This document shows, in pieces, positions 9,262 to 18,342 of a stretch of 64,000 bases of DNA (its first letter is position 1; each line of letters starts with the position of its first letter). The stretch is from JADZAI01 sp046348585. Lineage in GTDB: Bacteria; Pseudomonadota; Alphaproteobacteria; Micropepsales; Micropepsaceae. The DNA lies in contig JAXMDZ010000005.1 in NCBI GenBank assembly GCA_046348585.1, forward strand, positions 62,001 to 126,000, in the 5' to 3' direction. The notes beneath the pieces are model-generated. The model saw only the letters and a program-made list of their open reading frames with translations, did not search any database and was not told the origin of the DNA. The position numbers and the translations under genes were made by a program.

Positions 9262-10479
9262 TCAGTGGCCGGTTTCGGCGACGCTCGACATGCGCTCGTA
9301 ATAGCCGTCGACCGCGCGGGCGATGGCGGCCGCCGTCGAGGCCCGCCATTTGGGCGAGGTCAGGCGGGATTCGTCGGTGTCGTTCGACAGGAAGCCGAGT
9401 TCGATCAGGACGCTCGGCACGTCCGGCGCCTTGAGGACGCGGAAGCCGGCGAAACGGTGCGGCTTGGAGATCAGGCCGGTCTGGCGTTCCAGCTGCGGCA
9501 GCAGAAGCTGCGCGAAGGTCGAGGAGCGGTTCTTGGTCTCGCGCTGGGCGAGGTCGATGAGGATCGTGCCGACCTCGTCGTTGCCCGACAGATCGACGCC
9601 CGAGATGATGTCGGCGGCGTTTTCGGAGCGCTCCAGCTCGGCCGCCACGCTGTCCGAAGCGGTTTCCGACAAGGTGTACACCGAGGCCCCGTGGACCGAG
9701 GCATCGCTGACCGAGTCGGCGTGCAGGGAGATGAAAAGGTCGGCCTTGGCCGCCCGGCCCGCCCGCACGCGGTCCTTCAGGGTGATGAAATTGTCGTCGT
9801 CGCGGACCAGCACGACCTGATAGTCGGCGCGCGTTTCGAGTTCGGCCTTGAGGGCCTCGGCCGCCTTCAGGACCACGTCCTTTTCGAGCGTGCCCGAAGC
9901 GCCGGACGCGCCGGGATCGACGCCGCCATGGCCGGCGTCGATGGCGATGACGAACTGGCCGTCATGGCTGTCGATGGGCTGGGATTCGACCGCCTCGTCG
10001 ATGGGCGGTTCGGGCGGAGCGCCCGACTCGTCGTCGGGCCAGCCGGCGGCGGCGATGAAATCGGCCTCGTCGGCCGGGACGATGTCGAGGACCAGCCGGG
10101 CGGGCTTGCCGTCGGCGGCCGGCATCACGAAGTCCGTTTCCACCATCGCGGGCGCGGCGAGATCGAGAACGATTCGCGACTTACCCTTGCGGAAAACGCC
10201 GTAGCGGAAGCCGGTGACGAGGCCCGCCCCGCCGAGACCGGCCTTGGGCGGAAGCTGCCAGTCCATCTCGGGCAGTTCGACGACGATGCGATTCGGGCCG
10301 GCGAGGAAGAACACGCGGTAGTCGACCGCCTCGGTCATTTCGAGGACGAAGCGGGTGTGTTCGGTGTGTTCGCCGAGGCGCGCATTGGTCGCCACGACCT
10401 CCGCGCGGGCAGCGCCCGGCAGGGCCGCGCCCGCCACGAGCGCCACCAGAACGGCGAAAAAACCGCGCCAGACTGACAT
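9262..10479 (-). CDS. amiC: N-acetylmuramoyl-L-alanine amidase (AMIN + Amidase_3)
   Basis: A 405-residue periplasmic zinc amidase that removes stem peptides from peptidoglycan during cell separation. A signal peptide (about 1-27, ending ARA) is followed by an AMIN domain (about 30-140) for septal localisation. A short acidic linker leads to the Amidase_3 domain with the zinc motif AIDAGHGGVDPG, LEKD, the SLHADS histidine and the catalytic glutamate in VLIELGFLSN. The start at 10479 places the signal peptide at the N-terminus. It is divergent from rne across a 0.5 kb gap and lies upstream of the PBP1A gene, so it may be co-transcribed with it. Confidence 0.93.
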   Translation of the reverse strand: MSVWRGFFAVLVALVAGAALPGAARAEVVATNARLGEHTEHTRFVLEMTEAVDYRVFFLAGPNRIVVELPEMDWQLPPKAGLGGAGLVTGFRYGVFRKGKSRIVLDLAAPAMVETDFVMPAADGKPARLVLDIVPADEADFIAAAGWPDDESGAPPEPPIDEAVESQPIDSHDGQFVIAIDAGHGGVDPGASGASGTLEKDVVLKAAEALKAELETRADYQVVLVRDDDNFITLKDRVRAGRAAKADLFISLHADSVSDASVHGASVYTLSETASDSVAAELERSENAADIISGVDLSGNDEVGTILIDLAQRETKNRSSTFAQLLLPQLERQTGLISKPHRFAGFRVLKAPDVPSVLIELGFLSNDTDESRLTSPKWRASTAAAIARAVDGYYERMSSVAETGH

Positions 10480-10980
10480 TGCCGGCCGACCTTCTGTCGT
10501 CACCGAACGCTCCACCATTCGCTCAACACGCTGTTTATCCAGAACTATAGCATGGTTGTCTTGCCTTACCGTTACTGCCGCACCCCGGCCGGCCCCCAAA
10601 GGAACAGGTTGCGTACGCGCCGCCGGTGCCGCTACATAGTCGCATCGATCCTTCGGGGTCGCCCCCAGGCGGGAAGCCCGGGCCCAGGCGACTGACCCAA
10701 TTTCCCCTCCTGATGCCGGCGGCCTCGTCGCGGACGAACAGGCGCGTGCCAGAGGGGCTTCCCGATGGCGAGGCCTGGCCCAAGCAACTGCCCGAGCGCC
10801 CCGACAAGGCGCGGAGCCTGATCTTCATGCGCGCAGCGCGGCTGAACATAGACGCACGGAGCCCCGGCTCCCGTCCGGCCAGCATTGCCGTACCGTCATC
10901 AACCTATATCGAGCCGGACCGCCACTTCGGACCCGCAGCGCCCTCGGCGCGCGGATCGCGGCCGCTCCCAGGAGTCTTCC
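10480..10980 (+). promoter_or_regulatory. rne leader / divergent amiC-rne intergenic region
   Basis: About 500 bases without a credible gene between the divergent amidase and RNase E starts. It must hold promoters for both. On the rne side, CGGGAAGCCC (10669-10678) is exactly complementary to GGGCTTCCCG (10754-10763). The adjacent GGGCCCAGGC (10679-10688) can pair with GGCCTGGCCC (10771-10780) with one bulge. The two pairings cross, so they would form a pseudoknot. A further small hairpin, GGAGCC-CC-GGCTCC, lies near 10858-10871. RNase E mRNA leaders are known autoregulatory targets in enterobacteria; that this leader does the same is inference. Confidence 0.4.
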
Positions 10981-13900
10981 ATGTCAAAGCGTATGCTGAT
11001 CGACGCCTCCCACCCGGAGGAGACGCGCGTCGTCATCGTCTCGGGTAACCGGGTCGAGGAATTCGATTTCGAATCCGCTTCAAGAAAGCCCCTTAAGGGC
11101 AACATTTTCCTTGCAAAAGTGACGCGCGTCGAGCCGTCGCTTCAGGCCGCCTTCATCGAGTATGGCGGCAACCGCCACGGCTTCCTGGCGTTCAGCGAAA
11201 TCCATCCCGACTATTATCAGATCCCGGTCGCCGACCGTCAGGCGCTGCTCGCCGCCCAGCGCGCCGAGGAACGCTACCAGCAGCACGACGAGGAGCGGGC
11301 CGACCGCGCCGCCAAGACCGCCGAGGCTGCCCAGCCCGCCGAAGCGCCCGAGGCCATCCCGGCCGGCGAGACCGATCCCCTGCCCGTCTTCGACACCGCC
11401 GCCGACGACGCGGCCGCCGTCGCGGCGGCGTTCGAGGAGGTCGATATCGCGCCCGAGGCGCTGGCCGACCTGCCGCCCGAAGACCCGATCTACATCGCCC
11501 CCACGCCCGCCGGGGACGAGCGCGCGGCCTCCGGCGGCGAGGAAGCCGGCGACCCGGTCGCGTCCGCCTTCGAGGAAGACGGGCGCGAGAGCGACGAGGA
11601 CGGCGACTCGCATGTCGAGGAAGTGGTCGCCGAGCGGGTCGAGGCGGAGATCGTCAGTTCCGGCGACGACGACGCCATGGACGAGGTCGAGCCGCGCCGC
11701 CCCAGCGGGCGCTCGATGCGCCAGTACAAGATCCAGGAAGTCATCAAGAAGCGGCAGATCCTGCTGATCCAGGTGGTCAAGGAGGAGCGCGGCAACAAGG
11801 GCGCGGCGCTGACGACCTATCTGTCGCTCGCCGGGCGCTATTGCGTGCTGATGCCGAACAGCGGCCGGGGCGGCGGGATTTCCCGCAAGATCACCAATTC
11901 GGCCGACCGCCGCCGCCTTAAGGACGCCGCCGAAAGCCTTGATGTACCTGAAGGAATGGGCCTGATCGTCCGGACGGCGGGAGCCAGCCGGACCAAGCAG
12001 GAAATCCAGCGCGACTACGAATATCTGCTGCGCCTGTGGGACTCGATCCGCGAGCTGACGCTGCGCTCGACCGCCCCCGCCCTCGTCTATGAGGAAGGCA
12101 ACCTCATCAAGCGGGCGATCCGCGACCAGTTCTCGCGCGACATCGAGGAAATCGTGGTCGAGGGCGAGGAAGGCTTCGCCGAGGCCCAGGCCTTCACCAA
12201 GATGATCATGCCGCAGCAGGTCGATTCCGTGCGCCTGCACGACGGCCGCCCGCCGCTGTTCCAGAAATACAAGGTCGAGAGCCAGCTCGACTCGATGTTC
12301 AATCCCCGGGTCCAGCTGAAATCCGGCGGCTACATCATCATCAACCAGACCGAGGCGCTGGTTTCGATCGACGTGAACTCGGGCCGTTCGACCCGCGAGC
12401 ACAATATCGAGGACACCGCCTACAAGACGAACCTGGAAGCCGCCGAGGAAGTCGCCCGGCAGCTGCGCCTGCGCGACCTCGCGGGCCTCATCGTCATCGA
12501 CTTCATCGACATGGAGGAAGGCCGCAACGACCGCGCGGTCGAGCGCCGCCTCAAGGAATGCCTCAAGCACGACCGGGCGCGCATCCAGGTCGGGCGGATT
12601 TCGCCCTTCGGCCTGCTGGAAATGTCGCGCCAGCGGCTGCGTCCGGGCATGGTCGAAGGCTCGACCGTCACCTGCCCGCACTGCAACGGCACCGGCCTCA
12701 TCCGCTCGGTGGAAAGCCTTGCCCTGAGGGCGCTGCGTCAGGTCGAGGAAGAGACCCACAACGCCCGGGTCGAGGGCGTCACCGTGCGCCTGCCGACCGA
12801 GGTCGCCGTCTATATCTTCAATCACAAGCGCGCCGACATCCAGGCGATGGAGGATCGGCTCGGCATCTCGATCTTCCTGGAGGCCAAGCCCGACATGTTC
12901 GGGGCTGATTGCGACGTCGAGCTGGGTGCGCCGAACGGCGCGCGCCCCCGCCGTACGGCGGTCAGCGCCGCCGTTTCGGCCGAAACCGCGCTCGCGCAGA
13001 TGCCGGAAGCCGATTTCACGGTCGAGGAAGAGCCCCAGGACGACGGCACGGACGCCGACGAGGACGAGGCCGGCGAGACCGCCCGCGCCGAGCGCCAGCC
13101 GCGTGACGGCGAGCGCGGCGGCCGGGGCCGCCGCCGCCGCGGTCGCGGCCGCGATCGCGACCGCACCGACCGTCCGCGCGAGCGCCAGGACGGCGTCGAG
13201 GCCGCGGCCGACCCGATTCCGGTGATCGAGCCGGACGGCGAAACCGGCGAGGGCGAAGGCCCCGCGCCGCTGGAGCACAGCGCCGGACCCGAAGGCGCGC
13301 GCGACGGCGGCGAGCGCCGCCGCCGCCGCCGTGGCCGCCGTGGCGGCCGCCGCAACGGCCGTCCCGAGGGCGGCCTGCCGGGCGAAGCCGGTTCCGCCGC
13401 CGAGTTCGACGGCGGCGACGACGAGGGCGAGAGCGAGAGCGACGGCGAGACGAACGTCGCCGCCGCCGCGACGCCGCCCGCCGCCGATCCGTCGGCCGCC
13501 GCCAAGCCCGAGCGCAAATCGCCGGCGGCGGCGATCGCCCGCTTCTTCGGCTTCGGACCCAAGCCGGAGGCGCGGACCGAACCCCGGGCCGAAGCCCGCA
13601 CCGAAACGCGCCCCCTGGCCGCGCCGGATGCCGTCGAACCGAAGGCCGAACCCGCGCCGGTCGCCGCGCAGCCCGAGCCGGAGCCGGTGAGCGCGCCTGC
13701 GCCCGTGCCGAGCGAACCGGAACCGGTCGCCGCGATGCCCGAACCGGTCGCTGCGCCGCAGCCCGAGCCGGTCGCCGCCGCGCCTGTCGCCGCGCCGCCG
13801 GCCGAGTCCGCCGCCAGCCTGCCCGAGCCGGTCGCGCCCGAGCCGCCGGCGGCCGAACCCGTCGCCGAGACGCCGGAGCCCGAACCGGAGCGGCCCGCAC

Positions 13901-14004
13901 CTCCGCTGGTGCCCGAGCTTCCCGAGAAGGTCGAGGTCGTGGTGGTCGGCGAAGCGCCCTCCGGTCCGGCCAAGGCCGGCTGGTGGAAGAAGCGCGAAGG
14001 CTGA
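10981..14004 (+). CDS. rne: Ribonuclease E
   Basis: A 1007-residue endoribonuclease, the core of the RNA degradosome. The S1 domain begins KRMLIDASHPEETRVV and is interrupted by a long acidic insert (about 85-240), a typical alphaproteobacterial feature. The catalytic DNase I-like subdomain has VSIDVNSGRST and DFIDM (metal-binding aspartates), followed by the zinc-link CPHCNGTG. The C-terminal half is disordered, with Arg-rich blocks (RGRRRRGRGRDRDR) for RNA binding, then Pro/Ala/Glu repeats. It ends in GWWKKREG; a terminal Gly-Trp-Trp is the PNPase-docking motif described in Caulobacter RNase E. The ATG at 10981 follows CAGGAGTC. Confidence 0.96.
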   Translation: MSKRMLIDASHPEETRVVIVSGNRVEEFDFESASRKPLKGNIFLAKVTRVEPSLQAAFIEYGGNRHGFLAFSEIHPDYYQIPVADRQALLAAQRAEERYQQHDEERADRAAKTAEAAQPAEAPEAIPAGETDPLPVFDTAADDAAAVAAAFEEVDIAPEALADLPPEDPIYIAPTPAGDERAASGGEEAGDPVASAFEEDGRESDEDGDSHVEEVVAERVEAEIVSSGDDDAMDEVEPRRPSGRSMRQYKIQEVIKKRQILLIQVVKEERGNKGAALTTYLSLAGRYCVLMPNSGRGGGISRKITNSADRRRLKDAAESLDVPEGMGLIVRTAGASRTKQEIQRDYEYLLRLWDSIRELTLRSTAPALVYEEGNLIKRAIRDQFSRDIEEIVVEGEEGFAEAQAFTKMIMPQQVDSVRLHDGRPPLFQKYKVESQLDSMFNPRVQLKSGGYIIINQTEALVSIDVNSGRSTREHNIEDTAYKTNLEAAEEVARQLRLRDLAGLIVIDFIDMEEGRNDRAVERRLKECLKHDRARIQVGRISPFGLLEMSRQRLRPGMVEGSTVTCPHCNGTGLIRSVESLALRALRQVEEETHNARVEGVTVRLPTEVAVYIFNHKRADIQAMEDRLGISIFLEAKPDMFGADCDVELGAPNGARPRRTAVSAAVSAETALAQMPEADFTVEEEPQDDGTDADEDEAGETARAERQPRDGERGGRGRRRRGRGRDRDRTDRPRERQDGVEAAADPIPVIEPDGETGEGEGPAPLEHSAGPEGARDGGERRRRRRGRRGGRRNGRPEGGLPGEAGSAAEFDGGDDEGESESDGETNVAAAATPPAADPSAAAKPERKSPAAAIARFFGFGPKPEARTEPRAEARTETRPLAAPDAVEPKAEPAPVAAQPEPEPVSAPAPVPSEPEPVAAMPEPVAAPQPEPVAAAPVAAPPAESAASLPEPVAPEPPAAEPVAETPEPEPERPAPPLVPELPEKVEVVVVGEAPSGPAKAGWWKKREG

Positions 14005-14046
14005 CGACGCCGGGCGCGGCGATCACCGTGCCTTGATACCGCCACA

Positions 14047-14073
14047 GGCCGCGCCGATTGACTTGGCGCGGCC
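14047..14073 (+). terminator. Hairpin after rne
   Basis: A perfect 9-bp inverted repeat, GGCCGCGCC and GGCGCGGCC, with a 9-base loop lies 42 bases after the rne stop. No U tract follows, so it may act as a 3' stabilising structure or a weak terminator rather than a strong intrinsic terminator. It sits before the M48 protease start, which supports placing that start downstream (14174). Confidence 0.5.
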
Positions 14074-14173
14074 CCGGCTTCTAGCTAGCCCTCCCTTCGG
14101 GACGGCGTTGCGGCAAGGACGACGGGGGGCCGCACCGCCGCATGGTTTGACAGGCGCCAATTCGGAGTTGCCC

Positions 14174-15574
14174 TTGACCCGCTTTCTGCCCCGCGCCGCC
14201 GGCGCTGTCCTCGCCGCCGCCCTCGCCTTCGCCTGGACCGGTCCGGCCTTCGCCATCTCGGTGGCACGCGATACCGAGATCGAGGAGTTCCTGTGGCACG
14301 AGGCGCGGCCGATCTTCGTCGCCGCCGGGCTCGATCCCAATGCGGTGACGATCTATCTGGTGAGCGATCCCTCGTTCAACGCCTTCGTCAGCGGCGGCCA
14401 GAACATGTTCATCTTCACCGGCCTGATCGACCAGGTGGAGAAGCCCGACCAGCTTCTGGGCGTCATCGCCCACGAGACCGGCCACATGGCGGGCGGCCAC
14501 CTGTCGCGTTCCGGCGACGACGTAACCGCCGAGGCTGCGCCGTTCCTCATCACCATGCTCGCCGGTCTCGCGGCGATGCTTGCGGGCGCGGGCCAGGCCG
14601 GCATGGGCATCATCCTGGGCGCGCAGCACGCCATGCAGCGCGCGATCCTGGGCTATTCGCGCGTGCAGGAAGCCTCCGCCGATCAGGCGGCGATCACCTA
14701 TCTCGACACCATCCACCGCAGCGGCGAGGGGATGCTGGAGACGTTCGAGCTGCTGGGGCAGCAGGAATTGCTGACCGCCAATATGCAGGACCCCTATGCG
14801 CGCTCGCATCCGATGTCGAGCGACCGCATCGCCTTCCTTGAGGACCGCGTCTCCAAGTCGCCCTATCGCGACAACCGCGACTCGCCCGAGGACATCGCCC
14901 GCTTCAAGCTGATCCAGGGCAAGGTGCGCGGCTTCATGGACGACCCGCAGACCACGCTGCGGCGCTATCCGCCCTCCGACACCAGCGGCGAGGCGCGCTA
15001 TGCCCGCGCCGTCGCCTATTACCGCGCGGCCGAATTCGGCTCCGCCAACCGCGAGATCGACAGCCTCATCGCCGAGGCGGGCGACAATCCCTATTTCTGG
15101 GAACTGAAGGGACAGATCCTCGCCGAGGCGCGCGACTTCCGCGCCGCGGCGCAGGCCTTTGAGAAGTCGGTGGCGCTGAAGCCCAAGGCCCCGCTGCTTC
15201 AGGTCAATCTCGGTGCGACTCTGGTGGCGCTGGAAGACCCCAAGCTGCTGCCCGAGGCGCGCGACACGCTGGAAGACGCGCTGCGCCGCGATCCCACCAA
15301 CGCCTTCGCCTGGCTCCAGCTTTCCTTCGCCTACGACCATCTCGGCAACGAAGGCATGGCGGCGCTCGCCATGGCCGAACAGCGCTTCAACATGGGCGAA
15401 TACGGCGACGCCATCCGCTTCGCCGCGCGCGCCAAGAAACTCCTGCCCGCCGGATCGCGCGAGGCCAATCGCGCCGACGACATCATCGTCATCGCCGAAG
15501 CCCAGGAACCCGACGAAGACGATCGCGGCGGTCGCGGCCGTCTGTCCATCGAAACGAACCTGACAGAGAAGTGA
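14174..15574 (+). CDS. Periplasmic M48 metallopeptidase with TPRs (BepA-like)
   Basis: A 466-residue zinc protease with C-terminal tetratricopeptide repeats, like BepA/YfgC-type proteins that maintain outer-membrane protein quality. A signal peptide is followed by the M48 domain with HETGH (the HExxH motif, AHETGHMAGGH) and the third zinc ligand glutamate in YSRVQEASAD. About 330-440 are TPR helices. The reading frame stays open upstream to an ATG at 14033, but a TTG at 14174 has CGGAG six bases before it and directly begins the signal peptide (LTRFLPRAAGAV). The start is therefore probably TTG. It lies 2 bases before the DsbA-like gene and is likely co-transcribed. Confidence 0.9.
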   Translation: MTRFLPRAAGAVLAAALAFAWTGPAFAISVARDTEIEEFLWHEARPIFVAAGLDPNAVTIYLVSDPSFNAFVSGGQNMFIFTGLIDQVEKPDQLLGVIAHETGHMAGGHLSRSGDDVTAEAAPFLITMLAGLAAMLAGAGQAGMGIILGAQHAMQRAILGYSRVQEASADQAAITYLDTIHRSGEGMLETFELLGQQELLTANMQDPYARSHPMSSDRIAFLEDRVSKSPYRDNRDSPEDIARFKLIQGKVRGFMDDPQTTLRRYPPSDTSGEARYARAVAYYRAAEFGSANREIDSLIAEAGDNPYFWELKGQILAEARDFRAAAQAFEKSVALKPKAPLLQVNLGATLVALEDPKLLPEARDTLEDALRRDPTNAFAWLQLSFAYDHLGNEGMAALAMAEQRFNMGEYGDAIRFAARAKKLLPAGSREANRADDIIVIAEAQEPDEDDRGGRGRLSIETNLTEK

Positions 15575-15576
15575 CC

Positions 15577-16314
15577 ATGCGCCTCATCACCCTCCTCCGC
15601 GCCGCCGGCGCCGCGACGATCCTGGCCGCCGCCGCCGTGCCGGCCGCTTCGGCCGAGATGGACCGCGCCGAAGTCGAAAAGATCGTCCGCGAATACCTGC
15701 TGGCGAACCCGGAGATCCTCAACGAGATGATCGCCGAACTGCAGGCGCGCGAGCAGACCTCGGCGGCCGAGAAGGCGAAGACCGGCATCGCCGAGAACAA
15801 GGACGCGCTGTTCCACGACGGCTATTCCTATGTCGCGGGCAATCCGAACGGCGACGTGACGCTGGTCGAGTTCTTCGACTATCGCTGCGGCTATTGCCGC
15901 AAGGTGCGCCCCGAACTGGTGACGCTGATGGAGCAGGACGGCGGCGTGCGGCTGATCCTCAAGGAGTTCCCGATCCTCAGCCCGACCTCGCACGAAGCCT
16001 CGAAGGCGGCGATCGCCTCGATGAACCAGGGCGGCGATCTCTACTGGAAGTTCCATCAGGCGATGTTGGCGGCCGACGGGCTGGACAGCCCGACGATCTA
16101 CGACATCGCGGCCGATGTCGGCCTCGACGTCGAGCGGCTGAAGAAGGACATGGAAGATCCTTCCGTCGAGCAGAAGATCGCGCAGAACCACGAACTGGCC
16201 GAGAAGCTGGGCGTCGACGGCACCCCGGCCTTCATCATCGGCGACAAGCTCTATCCCGGCGCGCTCGGCGTCGACGAGATGAAGGAGCTGGTCGCCGCGC
16301 AGCGCGGCGGCTGA
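15577..16314 (+). CDS. DsbA family periplasmic thiol-disulfide protein
   Basis: A 245-residue exported thioredoxin-fold protein. The signal peptide is about residues 1-27. A helical N-terminal segment (about 28-75, a Com1/ScsC-type extension) precedes the thioredoxin fold with the active site C-G-Y-C at about 104-107 in VEFFDYRCGYCRKV, and the cis-proline loop DGTPAF. It probably oxidises or isomerises disulfides in the periplasm. A GTG at 15571 is in frame, but the ATG at 15577, just past the upstream stop and preceded by GAGAAG, fits better. The order M48 protease then DsbA-like suggests a shared role in envelope protein folding and quality control. Confidence 0.9.
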   Translation: MRLITLLRAAGAATILAAAAVPAASAEMDRAEVEKIVREYLLANPEILNEMIAELQAREQTSAAEKAKTGIAENKDALFHDGYSYVAGNPNGDVTLVEFFDYRCGYCRKVRPELVTLMEQDGGVRLILKEFPILSPTSHEASKAAIASMNQGGDLYWKFHQAMLAADGLDSPTIYDIAADVGLDVERLKKDMEDPSVEQKIAQNHELAEKLGVDGTPAFIIGDKLYPGALGVDEMKELVAAQRGG

Positions 16315-16329
16315 CGGGCGGACGATCAG

Positions 16330-16373
16330 GGACCGGTCCTCCGCGCTCGCCCGCGTGGACGGCGGACCGGTCC
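16330..16373 (+). terminator. Inverted repeat between dsbA-like gene and ybjQ-like gene
   Basis: GGACCGGTCC occurs at 16330-16339 and again at 16364-16373. The word is self-complementary, so the two copies can form a stem around a 24-base loop. It follows the DsbA-like stop by 15 bases and has no U tract. It may be a 3' structure or weak terminator. Confidence 0.35.
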
Positions 16374-16439
16374 GGGCGATCGGAGCCGCGAACAGGCATT
16401 CGGCCGGAGCGTCCGGCCCGAATACGAAGGGAGTGCGCC

Positions 16440-16763
16440 ATGCTGGTCACCACGGCCAACGAACTCGCCGGCTACAGGATCGTCAGACAGCTCGGCGTGG
16501 TCCGCGGCCTCACCGTCCGTTCGCGCAGCATCCTCGGCAATATCGGCGGCGCGTTTCAGGCATTCTTCGGCGGCAACATCACCGTCTATTCGCATCTGGC
16601 CGAAACGGCGCGCCAGCAGGCCTACGACCTGCTCGTCCAGAACGCGCGGGAGGCCGGCGCAAACGCCATCGTCGCCATGCGCTATGACGCCAACGAGATC
16701 ATGGCGGGCATCACCGAAGTGCTCGCCTACGGCACCGCAGTGGCGGTCGAGCCGGCGGCCTAG
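16440..16763 (+). CDS. YbjQ / heavy-metal-binding domain (DUF74) protein
   Basis: A 107-residue protein of the YbjQ family, recognised from VTTANELAGYRIVRQLGVVRG at the N-terminus and from AYDLLVQNAREAGANAIV with MRYDA in the second half. The family forms pentameric rings; its function is not established despite the heavy-metal-binding label. Length is typical. GAAGGGAG precedes the ATG. Its stop codon overlaps that of the convergent thiG by 3 bases. Confidence 0.85.
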   Translation: MLVTTANELAGYRIVRQLGVVRGLTVRSRSILGNIGGAFQAFFGGNITVYSHLAETARQQAYDLLVQNAREAGANAIVAMRYDANEIMAGITEVLAYGTAVAVEPAA

Positions 16764-17554
16764 ATCAGCCCGGCGAGCGGGCTGGAGGGATCGGCGTACA
16801 TCTTCCTGGCCATGCGGCCCGCGCGATAGGCTTCGCGCCCCGCGATGACGGCGTGCTTCATCGCGCTCGCCATGAGCACCGGGTTCTTGGCCTCGGCGAT
16901 GGCGGTGTTCATCAGCACGCCGGCGCAGCCCAGCTCCATCGCCACCGCCGCGTCGCTCGCCGTGCCGACGCCCGCATCGACCAGCACCGGCACCTTCGAC
17001 TGCTCGACGATGAGGCGGATATTGACCGGGTTCTGGATGCCCAGGCCCGAGCCGATGGGCGCGGCGAGCGGCATGACGGCGACCGCGCCCGCGTCCTCGC
17101 AGCGCTTCGCCATCAGCGGATCGTCGCTGCAATAGACCATCACCTCGAAGCCGTCGCGGCTGAGGATCTCGGTCGCCCGCAGCGTCTCGATCATGTCGGG
17201 GTAGAGCGTCTTGCGGTCGCCGAGGACTTCGAGCTTCACCAGACTCCAGCCGCCCGCCTCGCGCGCCAGGCGCAGCGTGCGCATCGCTTCCTCGCCGGTG
17301 TAGCAGCCGGCCGTGTTGGGCAGGTAGGTCACCTTCTTCGGGTCAATGAAATCGACCAGCATCGGCTCGTTGGGGTTGGAGAGGTTGACCCGCCGCACCG
17401 CGACGGTGACGATCTCCGCCCCGCTCGCTTTCAGCGCGTCGGCGTTCTCCTGATAGTCCCGGTACTTGCCGGTGCCGATGATGAGCCGCGAGCGGAAAGT
17501 CCGCCCCGCCACGCTCCAGCCGTCTTCCGAAACCGTCACTGTTCGTCCTTCCAT
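16760..17554 (-). CDS. thiG: Thiazole synthase
   Basis: A 264-residue TIM-barrel enzyme that makes the thiazole phosphate of thiamine from deoxyxylulose phosphate, dehydroglycine and the ThiS thiocarboxylate. Motifs: FRSRLIIGTGKY, TVAVRRVN, LPNTAGCYT, the Schiff-base lysine in LVKLEVLGD, and the phosphate-binding loops in PIGSGLGI and DAGVGTASDA. The ATG at 17554 gives MEGRTVTVSEDGW; a GTG a few codons later is possible. It lies 25 bases downstream of thiS in the same direction, so thiS-thiG is an operon. No thiC, thiE or thiO is in the window. Confidence 0.95.
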   Translation of the reverse strand: MEGRTVTVSEDGWSVAGRTFRSRLIIGTGKYRDYQENADALKASGAEIVTVAVRRVNLSNPNEPMLVDFIDPKKVTYLPNTAGCYTGEEAMRTLRLAREAGGWSLVKLEVLGDRKTLYPDMIETLRATEILSRDGFEVMVYCSDDPLMAKRCEDAGAVAVMPLAAPIGSGLGIQNPVNIRLIVEQSKVPVLVDAGVGTASDAAVAMELGCAGVLMNTAIAEAKNPVLMASAMKHAVIAGREAYRAGRMARKMYADPSSPLAGLI

Positions 17555-17579
17555 GCCGAGTCCGGGCCCGGCCTTCCCG

Positions 17580-17786
17580 TCAGCCGCCGCCGATGAAGCG
17601 CACGATCTCGTAGCGGTCGCCGTCCGCGACCGCGACCTCGCCATAGGTCGAGCGGGGCACGATTTCGAGGTTGCGCTCCACCGCCACCTTGCCGCCGTCG
17701 AGGCCGAGCGCCGCCAGCAGCCCGGCGAGCGTCAGCGGCCCCTCCAGGGCGCGCGGCTCGCCGTTGATGATGATCTCGATCGGCAC
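17580..17786 (-). CDS. thiS: Sulfur carrier protein
   Basis: A 68-residue ubiquitin-fold protein beginning MPIEIIINGEPRAL and ending FIGGG. The C-terminal Gly-Gly is the site that is adenylated and converted to a thiocarboxylate to supply sulfur to ThiG. The chain ends in three glycines, but the terminal two still satisfy the requirement. Its position just before thiG supports the call. I looked for a TPP riboswitch in the 90 bases upstream and saw none. Confidence 0.92.
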   Translation of the reverse strand: MPIEIIINGEPRALEGPLTLAGLLAALGLDGGKVAVERNLEIVPRSTYGEVAVADGDRYEIVRFIGGG

Positions 17787-17877
17787 GTCGTGCCTCCCTC
17801 AGCGCGCTTCCGCCCCCGGCAGGCGAAGGGTATAACCCCTGACCCAACAGATGCGCCAACCCCGGCGTCCGGAGCCC

Positions 17878-18336
17878 ATGACGAAACCGATCTACATTCT
17901 GAACGGGCCCAATCTCAACCTTCTCGGCACCCGCCAGACCCATATCTATGGGGCGGCGACGCTGGCGGACCTCGACAAGAGGACCGCGGAAAGAGCCGGA
18001 AAAGCAGGGTTTTCGACCGTGTTCCGCCAGTCCAACCGGGAAGGCGAACTGGTCGACTGGATTCAGGAAGCGCGCGAGGCGGCCAGCGCCGTGATCGTCA
18101 ACGCGGCGGCCTACAGCCATACCTCGGTCGCCATCCTGGACGCCCTTCTGGCGGTTGACCTGCCGGTCGTCGAGGTTCATCTGTCCAACATCCACCGGCG
18201 GGAGACCTTCCGCCACCATTCCTACGTCTCGGCCGCTGCGGACGGGGTGATCGTCGGTCTGGGCGCGCAGGGCTACGAGCTCGCCGTCGATGCCGCCGTC
18301 GCCCTGGTGCAGAGCCGGGCCACAAAGGCCTCCTGA
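17878..18336 (+). CDS. aroQ: 3-dehydroquinate dehydratase, type II
   Basis: A 152-residue type II dehydroquinase of the shikimate pathway, converting 3-dehydroquinate to 3-dehydroshikimate. Landmarks: ILNGPNLNLLGTRQ at the N-terminus, SNREGELVDWIQ with the active-site lid, NAAAYSHTSVA, and the catalytic histidine in VEVHLSNIHRRE, then FRHHSYVS. Length is typical for the dodecameric family. It is divergent from thiS and lies 6 bases upstream of accB; aroQ-accB-accC is a common operon order in proteobacteria. Confidence 0.96.
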   Translation: MTKPIYILNGPNLNLLGTRQTHIYGAATLADLDKRTAERAGKAGFSTVFRQSNREGELVDWIQEAREAASAVIVNAAAYSHTSVAILDALLAVDLPVVEVHLSNIHRRETFRHHSYVSAAADGVIVGLGAQGYELAVDAAVALVQSRATKAS

Positions 18337-18342
18337 CGCAGC

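Noticed and set aside
10626..11048. Plus-strand frame across the rne leader
   Set aside because: It overlaps the rne start in another frame and has no ribosome binding site or recognisable product.
17787..17877. TPP riboswitch upstream of thiS
   Set aside because: The conserved CUGAGA and the GAU-A-UG-C core of the THI element are absent and the gap is too short.
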